Positions 55,700 through 64,000 of a stretch of 64,000 nt of DNA are shown here, piece by piece (position 1 is the stretch's first letter; every line of letters begins with the position of its first letter). This DNA is from Linanthus parryae. Its lineage: Eukaryota; Streptophyta; Magnoliopsida; Ericales; Polemoniaceae. The notes beneath the pieces are model-generated. The model saw only the letters and a list, made by a program, of their open reading frames with translations. It did not search any database and was not told where the DNA came from. The position numbers were made by a program, and so were the translations under genes. Location of the stretch: the NCBI GenBank assembly GCA_023055425.1, contig JALGPY010000004.1, positions 111,455,504 to 111,519,503 of the forward strand, in the 5' to 3' direction.

Positions 55700-56375
55700 T
55701 AACGTTTATAATTTGTAAAAACATACTAGGTCATAATTATATAAATATAACTTATAAGATTAGATAAAATATCCCTTTTATTATTTAGGGTAGAGAAGCA
55801 TATTATTTTACCCCAAAAACACTTTTGATTCTAATAGTAGTTTCTCCCAACCAAACAAGCCTTAGTAGAGAATATAGGCTATAAACTAACTAACTTTTAT
55901 GTAAAAGAAATAACAAATTTACGGAAAATAATTTATTCTAATTTGTTACAAACTTAATAATAATAAATAATAAAAATATAACTTTTATTTTAGAGTGAAG
56001 ATGAGTAAAAAAATGATTTTAAAAGAATTGTCTCCTACGAGATCCCCTACATACACCCAAGCTTTAAGTGCTACCAACTAACCACTAGGCCACTGCCCTA
56101 CTTGTTCTCTCTCACTTCCAACTATTAATATTAACCAACTAACTAAAATAATTAATGAAAAAAAACAAAACAAAACGAAACAAGAAAGAGAGAGAAATAG
56201 ACGGGTCTGTTTTACCCGAGAGAGAAGAAGACGGGATGAGGAAGGCTCACGGTGGTAGAGACGACGCCGGGAAGGAGGCGACGGCGGGCTGCGTCGGCTG
56301 GGCACGGCGGCCAGGGCGGACGACGGCGGCGGGTAGAGAGAGAGAGAGAGTGATTGAAATGGAGAGAGAGAAAGA

Positions 56376-56412
<37 letters not shown>

Positions 56413-57080
56413 GTGTTGGTGTGAGAATTTCTCTGTGATTGAGGGGTTTAAATAGGCTAGATGGTGAAGAAATCCGGCGAAGGAAGGAGACCCACTTCGA
56501 AAAATTCGATTTTGAATCGGGACCGAAAATTGGCGAAATTGGTTTAATTTTCGCTAAAGTATCGAGCTTTGATGAGATTAAGTCGAATTGGGATTGAATT
56601 GGGACAAAAATCAGGAGTTTTGGTGGAGATTGGGTGGTGTTGGTGTTGGATTTCGACATGGAGAGGGAGAGAAAAACCTCCTGCTCGTCCATGGAGGAAG
56701 ATGACACCATTTTAGGGTATAGACACTTTCACCCCCATATGTTTAGGTTTAGAACAAATACCACCCCCTTAGTTTAAATAAAAGACACTATATAAGTTAT
56801 GAATAAATACATAAAAGCACCTAATGGCTTATAACATTAAAATTAACTTTCTAAATAATAACAACTACTACCCAAACTTATACTGATGTCATATTGACAC
56901 CAAATAATATCTTAAAATATAATAGTAGCATATCAACACCCAATACTTATAATAATATTATATTAACACTCAATAATTTCATAAAATACCCGTTTCTAAA
57001 TCACGGGGTTTTTCACTTGCATTGAATATAGGACTTGTTTGTATTTGTGTGTTAGCGATAATTGATTAGAATATTATCGA
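55700..57080. other. Centre of the 3.5-kb composite
   Basis: Contains AT-rich sequence, a GA/CT-rich leader-like block (56155-56430, with a (GA)n run to about 56409) and, on the minus strand, an open frame 56710-56078 dominated by Ser/Leu repeats encoded by the CT tract. I consider that frame spurious. The leader block corresponds to the one at 52100-52620 in the outer unit, inverted. A weak SINE-like stretch lies at about 56010-56095. Confidence 0.4.
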
Positions 57081-57084
57081 ATTG

Positions 57085-58082
57085 TAGGAAACGAATTCTC
57101 CGACGAAGGATACGTCAAATACTACGATTGATTTGATGTGATTGCTATTTGTTGAGGTAAGTAAACATGCCAGGCCTAGCGCCCATTCCTCTTTTCGTGT
57201 CAACTGTTTTCATTCCTACTTGTCTCAAAATGATTTTATGCAAAATATGTGCTGCTTGAATACTTGTTTTAAATTGTTAACTTGTCTTCTGAAAAACATC
57301 AATGTAATCTATAAATCGACGATAACGTAAAGTGGAAGAGTTGTGTGGGGTTTGTTATTGGTTACTATTGGCATTGGGCGTGTTGACTTCGGTCTATCGT
57401 CCAATTTATTTTATTTTAATCCGGTTGCAAGTCCCCGGATAGCTCCCTGTACTCACTCCTCTGGCCGCAAGAGTCTTTGGGGGGTGTCGACACTTAAGGT
57501 CTTGGATGCTTGCGAGATGGTTGGTTCTTTTTCCCCGTCACAACAATCAACAATGCAGTTTTGGAATTAATGGAAAGGATGGTTGAATATGAGATTTTGG
57601 AACTCTTAAATTCAAATAATGGAATTGGAATCTTCCTCGTTTTCTTATGAGTGTCAAAGTTTTTGTTATCACTTGGTTTTGGAAAAACTACTGCGAACTA
57701 CTCTAATTGATAAATTGCTTCATAATCTGTTTACATGCTTGGGTGTTACTTACTCAGTATTTTCGCTGACTTTTGGAACTGCGGTGTTCTCTTTTTGTTT
57801 TCTGCACCACAGGTTAGATGGGAGCTTGGTCCGAGGGGAAAACGCGACTCATGCTAGTAGTAACATTCATATTTAGTTTCATTTAAACATTTGTTATTAG
57901 TTTGAATTTTAGATTGGAATAATGCCCATATTTGTGGCAAGACAAGTTTTTAAAGTTTTAATCAAATATTTTTATGGATTTGGTTTGAAATTTCTGTTAT
58001 AAAACTCCTTGTATTCGGGTTTAACCCTGGGTACGGAGTGACACCCCTGGGTTTCTGGCTTAGCCAATTTGGGGGTGTTACA
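57085..58082 (+). repeat. Exon/intron-like repeat unit, inner right copy
   Basis: Starts with a TTGTAG acceptor-like site before GAAACGAATTCTCCGACGAAGG, then TTGAGGTAAGTAAACATGCC. Near 57730-57830 ATGCTTGGGTGTTACTTACTC and CACCACAGGTTAGATGGGAGC (acceptor-like) follow. It ends GTGTTACA and is homologous to the outer unit on both sides of the composite. Confidence 0.5.
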
Positions 58083-58489
58083 CTCTGTTACTCTTACTTT
58101 ATTTAACAGGTGACCCTGCGACCTATCTAAACCTTTATGTTTCTTTACATGCTAAGGTGTATCTCACTCAGTATATCTTGCTGATGTTCAAAAAATTGTG
58201 GTCTTTGTTTCTTTCCCCCGCAGGTTAGGTGAAGGGTACTCGATGTAGAAGGGAGCGCAAATGCTACTACTTATATTAACGTCTTTCGTTTAGTCAGACG
58301 CTTAGTTTAATTTCGTCTTGTGTAATAGTGTGTAGTATGACAAACTTGGTTTGAGACAATTATGACCTTTGTAATATATAACTATGTTGGTGTTTGTTTT
58401 TTATTACCATTATTCCTGGCATCCGAGAGCGATCTCGGGTGTGGAGTGTCATTTCTGTGTTTCTCCCCTGAGAAATACGGGAGTATTAC
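58083..58489 (+). repeat. Outer repeat unit, 3' part
   Basis: Continues the outer unit after the composite: TTACATGCTAAGGTGTATCTCACTC, the CCCGCAGGTTAGGTG acceptor-like site, and the end GGGAGTATTACA, where copia sequence begins at 58490. Confidence 0.5.
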
Positions 58490-61240
58490 ACGAATTCTCT
58501 AATCAAATGATACTTAATCTCTATGCTTTTTCCTTTCTTGTGAGCTCTTGGTTCCCTTGAGTTTGCAACCGCACCACTATTATCACAATAAAGCGTCATA
58601 GCCGGTTGTGCACTCGGTACCACTCCAAGATCCATTAGAAAGTTTCTAAGCCAAACAGCTTCCTTAGCAGCTTCCGAAGCAGCCACATATTCAACTTCCA
58701 TGGGGGAATCAGCATTGCAAGATTACTTTATGCTCCTCCAACTAATGGCTCCACCTCCTAAGGTAAAAACATATACAGAGGTAGACTTCCTGGAATCTCT
58801 ATCTGATTGAAAATCCGAGTCTGTGTACCCGATGGGTATTAGACTATCTTCATGATAAACCAACATATAGTCTCGAGTCCTTTTCAGGTACTTGAATATA
58901 TGTTTTACCGCAGTCCAATGTTCTCTGCCCGGGTTAGATTGATATCTACTAACCATGCCAACAATAAAGCGAATATCTGGTCTAGTACATAACATCCCAT
59001 ACACGAGACCTCCTACCGCAGAAGCGTAAGGAACTGCCTTCATGCTTTCTATTTCATCATGTGTTTTAGGACACTAATCCTTAGATAGACTGAATCCATG
59101 TCTGAAAGGAATCAACCCTTTCTTGGAATCTTGCATGCTAAACCTTGCAATCAGTATCAATATAATTGGCTCGTGACAAGCCCAACATCATATTTTTCCG
59201 ATCGCGCATAAGCTTGATCCCTATAACTTATTTTGCTTCTCCGAAAGTATTTCATATCAAATTGACTTGATAACCATGCACGAACACTAGATAATACATC
59301 AACGTAAAGTATCAAGAACACCACCACGTTTTCTTTACACTTCGTGTACACACACGGCTCATCCGGACAATGATCAAAACCAAAATATTTTATTGCCCGA
59401 TCAAAATGAATGTTCCATGATCTAGATGCCTGCTTAAGTCCATAAATATACATCTTAAGCTTGCACAACTTGTGCTCCTGGCCTTTAGCTATGAATCATT
59501 CTGGTTGCATCATATAAATATACTCATCAAGACTTCCATTAAGGAAAGTTGTCTTGACATCCATTTCCCAAATTTCGTAATCGAAATGAGCCGCAATGGA
59601 CAAGAGAATCATGATAGACTTAATCATGGCCACCGGCGAAAAAGCTTCCTCATAGTCGATCCCTTCTTTCTGAGCAAATCATTTCGCAACAAGTCTTGCT
59701 TTGAAGGTTTCAAACTTCCCGTCCACCCCTCTCTTTTACTTGTAAATCCACCTACGCCCAACGAGTTTTACCCCACCTGTTGGATCTACAAGATCCGACC
59801 TGATTAGAGTACATAGATTCTATCTCATAAATCATAGCCTTTTTCCCCTTTTCTACATCCGTACTTTCAACAGCTTCATTATAGTTACTGGGGTCAGTAT
59901 CATGTTCATCAGGGACCTTGTCAAAAGACTCTCCCAAGTACATGTATATGTCTAGTTTACGAGGAACCCTCCCACTACAAAGAGGTTGTACTTGTGGTTC
60001 ACTAGCAGCAACATTTTCCCCACTGCTTGATTTCCGCGGAATGTCACTACTATCTTGTGGATCACTAGTATTGACATTTCTCCCACTACCCTCTTGTGGT
60101 GGAATGTCAACACTATTGTGTTGTGTATCACGTGTATCTACATTTCTCCTACCACCCCATGGTAGTTGAATGTCGAATTCCTTTTCTTGTGGTATTTTTT
60201 CTTGTACAGTTAGTATGTCAAAACCTTGGACTACTTGATTTCCTCGCATTTTTTCCAGAATAATTTTACTTTTAGGCTTGTGATCCATAACATAGTCTTG
60301 CTCTAAGAATCTAGCATTGGTGCTAACAATGACTTTCTGATCCTTAGGACTATAAAATAAACCACCCTTTGTTCCTTTCGGGTATCCTTCAAAGAAACAT
60401 ACTTCTGTCATTGATTCCAACTTACTTGCGTTCTCCTTCTGCACATGTACTGGACTACCCCAAATCCAAACACGCCGTAGACTAGGCTTCCGCCCAGTCC
60501 AAAATTTTGTTGGTGTAGTTGGTACTGACTGAGACGGAACCAAGTTCAAAATATATGCAGCTGTCTTTAAAGAATGCCCCCAAAAGGAAGTTGGTAAATC
60601 TGAATAACTCATCATGGATCTCACCATTTATAAAAGAGTCTTATTCCTTCGCTCTGCCACACCATTATGTTGTGGCGTACCCAGAGCGGACAACTGGGAT
60701 TGAATTCCTTGTTCCTCCAGGTAATCCCTAAATTGTCCGAAGAGGTACTCGCCACCTCGATCAGATCAAAATGACTTGATATATTTTCCTAGACGCTTCT
60801 CTGATTCTGCCTTAAAAATTTTGAATTTATCTAAGGCCTCAGACTTACGCCGTATCAAATAAATATATCCATATCTTTAATCATCAATAAAAGTAATGAA
60901 ATACTCAAAACCTCCCCTCATTTGGACATTCATTGGTCCACAAACATCTGAATGGATAAGCTCCAACAGTTCTTTGGCCCTATTACCCTTTGCCAAAAAT
61001 GGCATCTTGGTCATCTTACCTTCTAAACACGACTCACATGCTGGTAGTGCCTCCACTTTTAATGAACAAAATGGTCCATTCTGAATCAGCCTTTGTATTC
61101 TGTTAATATTGATATGACCACTTTTATCTCGCAAGGTTCCTTTCTCTTTTTAGGTGAGCTATCCGAGTTATTCATTTCATATAGCTGCGCTATGGGAGTC
61201 TCAGGATTTATAATGTAAAGACCATCCACCAATGTACCAG
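58490..61240 (-). pseudogene. Decayed copia pol
   Basis: Minus-strand fragments in domain order are: integrase zinc part and core start (CESCLEGKMTKMPF, HSDVCGPM; 61134-60877), integrase C-terminal part (FWGHSLKTAAYILN, KFWTGRKPSLRRVWIWGSPVHV; 60627-59752), reverse transcriptase (YGLKQASRSWN, LILYVDVLSS; 59468-59157), RNase H start (VGGLVYGMLCTRPDI, GYTDSDFQSD; 59043-58723) and RNase H end (YVAASEAAKEAVWL, LYCDNSGAVA; 58701-58486). The catalytic YVDD reads YVDV, and many stops and frameshifts separate the parts. Gag, protease and both LTRs are missing. Confidence 0.9.
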
Positions 61241-61398
61241 AACAAATAAAATATTTTATTTTATTTTATTTTAATAACCACAGAGTCATTAAAAGAGATC
61301 AGTATGATTCTCTTTTCAACATAGAGAGAAAGAGAAAGAACGAATGTTCAGAAACATTTAGAAAAACTGTGGAGAAATGTTCAGAAACATTTATTTCG

Positions 61399-61803
61399 GA
61401 CTTCCTCCACCTAAGAAGTCGCATATGTAGCTTGAACCATGGGGTCCTTCAGGCTCGATTTGCAATCATAAGAGGAGGAGCTCATTTTTGGGATAAAGAT
61501 GATTTACATCAAATTATGCTAGCTTGCATCATAATGCATATCATGATAGTGGAACAAGAGCGCGATCAATATCTGAATAGTTACACTTTTGATGATGAGC
61601 AACAACCCACAAACCTAGACTACAAAATTTCATCTTCGGTGCCACCTATTGTGCTTTCCAGAGAATATAATAGGACAACATTCATGGATTTCCTTGGTCG
61701 CCATCGAGATTTAATAAATGAGGGTGAACCTCATGAGCTACGAAGAAGACTCGTTGCACACTTGTGGGATATGCGTGATCAAATAGAAAATGATGGTGAA
61801 TGA
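61399..61803 (+). pseudogene. PIF/Harbinger transposase C-terminus, copy 1
   Basis: Contains GVLQARFAIIRGGAHFWDKDDLHQIMLACIIMH, conserved at the end of the DDE_Tnp_4-type (PIF/Harbinger, ALP1-like) domain, then IVEQERDQYLN and FMDFLGRHRDLINEGEPHELRRRLVAHLWD. Only about the last 130 residues are present; the N-terminal part with the first two catalytic acidic residues is missing. The frame is open to the stop at 61801-61803. Confidence 0.8.
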
Positions 61804-62814
61804 GATGTATTGTGTGAAATTTTAATCATTTGATGTATGCTTAAATTAAATTTTTAATTTAGAGTATCGTAATGAAATTGAATTGCTAAAATTTATGTTG
61901 AAACTAGCAATAATAATTTTTTGAATAAATTTTGGTGTTAACCATTGGAGACTGAAATCTCCATTCTCCATAAATAGAGAAATGGATATATATATATATT
62001 ATTTTATGATTGCAGTAAAATTTGGTTGTATTGGTTGGATACTAAAATCTCCATTCTTCCTCCAAAAATGGAGAAATGGAGGTAGAATGGTTGGAGGCTG
62101 CTCCATTATTTTTCACCAAAAATGGAGAATGGAGGAAAAAATAGAGATAATGGTTGGAGATGCTCTAAGAGCATCTTAGAGCATCTCCAACCATCCTCCA
62201 TTTCTCCATATTTGGTGATTTTTTTGAAGATTTTAGTCTCCAACCTCAAATCTCAATTTCTCTATTTCTCCAAAAAATTGGAGATTTTGTAGGCCTCCAA
62301 CCATGTTTGACCAAAAAAAATCCATTTCTCCATTCTCTATTTTTTCCCCATTTATTTGGTGGTGGAGATGTTCATCTCCAACCATTCTCCATTTCTCCAA
62401 AAAAAAATCCATTCTCCATTTTTTCCTCCAGAATTGGAGGAAAAAATGGAGAATGGTGATTCATCTCCATTTCATCGATTAGCGTGTAAAATGAATAATT
62501 TAATAATTGTGTATATTAGTGACTTAAAACATATTTATTATTGTTAAAAGTATGATATATTGACAATTGTTAACTATTACGAATAAAAATAATAATATAA
62601 GTTTATATTCATTCTTTTAACTTATAAACAAAAATTAAAATTAACATTTTTCGACAAAACATTAATATAAAAACGTGAAGACATACAAATATTACTAAAT
62701 AAAAATATTACAAAAAAAAAACATAAAGACATTACATGAAAATGAAATACATGGTTAAAAATAAAAACAGCGAAAACTATTCTAAGAAAGCACATTAAAT
62801 GATAATTTATTACA
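61399..62814 (+). repeat. Tandem unit 1 with PIF/Harbinger transposase 3' end
   Basis: First copy of a direct duplication (unit about 1416 bp): CGGACTTCCTCCACCTAAGA at about 61397 recurs at about 62813. The unit contains the transposase C-terminal frame, then 62000-62480, rich in CTCCATTTCTCC and its complement, with ends TTGGAGATGCTC-TAA and TTA-GAGCATCTCCAA, which fit PIF/Harbinger terminal repeats and their 3-bp TTA/TAA target. Confidence 0.8.
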
Positions 62815-64000
62815 GACTTCCTCCACCTAAGATGTTGCATATGTAGCTTGAACCATGGGGCCCTTCAGGCTCGATTTGCAATCGTAAGAGGAGGAGCCCG
62901 TTTTTGGGATAAAGATGATTTACATCAAATTATGCTAGCTTGCATCATAATGCATAACATGAAAGTGGAACAAGAGCGCGATCAATATCTGGATGGTTAC
63001 ACTTTTGATGATGAGCAACAACTCACTAACCTAGACTACGAAATTTCATCTTCGGTGCCTCCTGTTGTGTTTTCCAGAGAATATAATAGGAAAACATTCA
63101 TGGATTTCCTTGGTCGTCATGAGATTTGATAAATGAGGGTGAACCTCATGAGCTACGAATAAGGCTCGTTGCACACTTCTGGGATATGCGTGATCAAATA
63201 GAAAATGATGGTGAATGAGATGTATTGTGTGAAATTTTAATCATTTGATGTATGCTTTAGTTAAATTTGTAATTTAAATTATCGTATTGAAATTAAATTG
63301 CTAAAAGTTATGTTGAAACTAGCATTAATAATTTTTGAAGGAATTTTGGTGTTAACCATTGGAGACTGAAATCTCCATTCTCCATAAATAGAGAAATGGA
63401 GATATATATAATATTATGATTTGGAGTAAAATTTGGTTGTATTGGTTGGAGACTAAAATCTCCATTCTTCCTCCAAAAATGGAAAAATGGAGGTAGAATG
63501 GTTGGAGGCTGCTCCATTATTTTCCACGAAAAATGGAGAATGGAGGAAAAATGGAGATAATGGTTGGAGATGCTCTAAGAGCATCTCCAACCATCCTCCA
63601 TTTCTCCATATTTGATGATTTTTTTGAAGATTTTACTCTCCAACATCAAATCTCCATTTCTCTATTTCTCCAAAAAATTAGAGATTTTGTAGGCCTCCAA
63701 CCATGTTTGACCAAAAAATCTTCATTTCTCCATTCTATTTTTTTCTCCATTTATTTGGAGGTAGAGATGTTCATCCCCAACCATTCTCCATTTCTCTAAA
63801 AAAAATCCATTCTCCATTTTTTCCTCCAGAATTGGAGGAAAAATTGAGAATGGTGATTCATCTCCATTTCATCGATTAGCGTGTAAAATGAATAATTTAA
63901 CTATAATTGTGTATATTGGTGACTTAAAAAATTGATATTATTGATAAAAGTATGATATATTGACAATTGTTAACTATTACGAATAAAAATAATAATATAA
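62815..64000 (+). repeat. Tandem unit 2, cut by the window edge
   Basis: Direct copy of unit 1. The transposase frame, the CTCCATTTCTCC-rich part and the trailing ATTGACAATTGTTAACTATTACG block are collinear. The window ends inside it. Confidence 0.8.
62848..63217 (+). pseudogene. PIF/Harbinger transposase C-terminus, copy 2
   Basis: The frame 62848-63129 encodes ALQARFAIVRGGARFWDKDDLHQ and KVEQERDQYLDGYTFDDEQQ. A single-base deletion (CATGAG where copy 1 has CATCGAG, about 63118) causes the stop after GRHEI. The rest (EGEPHELRIRLVAHFWD) continues in another frame to about 63217. Confidence 0.8.

Larger units (their letters stand above)
54549..58082. mobile_element. 3.5-kb composite with 1-kb inverted arms and 49-bp flanking repeat
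   Basis: Begins TGTAACACCCCCAAA and ends with its reverse complement TTTGGGGGTGTTACA. Inverted homology continues inward for about 1 kb on each side (for example CCGGAAGCCCGGGGATGTCACTCC on the left against the matching block at 58020-58060, and GGCCTGGCATGTTTACTTACC at 55470 against 57170). A 49-bp sequence ending GACCTATCTAAA stands directly before it (54500-54548) and directly after it (58083-58131) with one mismatch. The arms belong to the same family as the surrounding unit. Whether it is a long-TIR element or two inverted LTR-like units is open. Confidence 0.6.

Noticed and set aside
56078..56710. 210-codon open frame on the minus strand
   Set aside because: Most of it is Ser/Leu repeats encoded by a CT microsatellite and flanking low-complexity sequence. 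No domain, and the homologous unit at 52.1-52.7 kb does not keep the frame.

Overview
The window is nuclear DNA from a flowering plant, most likely a eudicot. It is AT-rich, its one real gene has long introns, and transposable elements of every major plant class lie around and inside each other. I cannot name the species.

1-7.06 kb is intergenic. It holds a Stowaway-like MITE family (four copies), tRNA-related SINEs and possibly an old LINE end. 7.06-18.15 kb carries the one convincing intact gene: an 8-exon short-chain dehydrogenase/reductase of the FEY (FOREVER YOUNG) type, 395 codons, reconstructed exon by exon. Its proximal promoter is a tandem duplication and intron 6 holds an antisense TRIM retrotransposon.

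18.15-34.25 kb is made of copies of that gene's 3' end pulled apart by transposons. The 3' end (part of intron 7, exon 8 and downstream sequence) is present three times in direct order: the genuine copy, one near 28.6 kb with a frameshifted exon, and one near 33.1 kb with an open exon. Between and inside them lie a non-autonomous MULE (9-bp target duplication) with a 5.1-kb Ty1/copia element inserted in it (apparently identical 372-bp LTRs, 5-bp target duplication, frameshifted gag-pol), a hAT-like MITE, a LINE with a 13-bp target duplication, and a solo LTR with a 5-bp target duplication.

34.25-48.0 kb is an array of six broken copies of a legume-lectin-domain gene (signal peptide, lectin domain, proline-rich linker, membrane segment), two on the plus and four on the minus strand, with their shared flanks forming a large inverted repeat. 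One copy differs from a full-length frame by a single stop codon. Another keeps an open frame only after losing half of the lectin domain. A LINE ORF1 remnant, a copia 3' end and a possible Helitron end separate the two sides.

48.2-51.1 kb is a 2.85-kb hAT element with a perfect 8-bp target duplication and unrecognised cargo. 52-58.5 kb is a family of related units whose sequence looks like exons and introns. One 3.5-kb composite there has inverted arms of about 1 kb and is flanked by a 49-bp direct repeat. 58.5-61.2 kb is a decayed copia pol on the minus strand. 61.4-64 kb is a tandem duplication (unit about 1.42 kb) of a PIF/Harbinger transposase 3' end.

Only the FEY-type gene is likely to make a normal product. 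Everything else is mobile-element or duplicated-gene debris, though several pieces still have open frames or splice signals.
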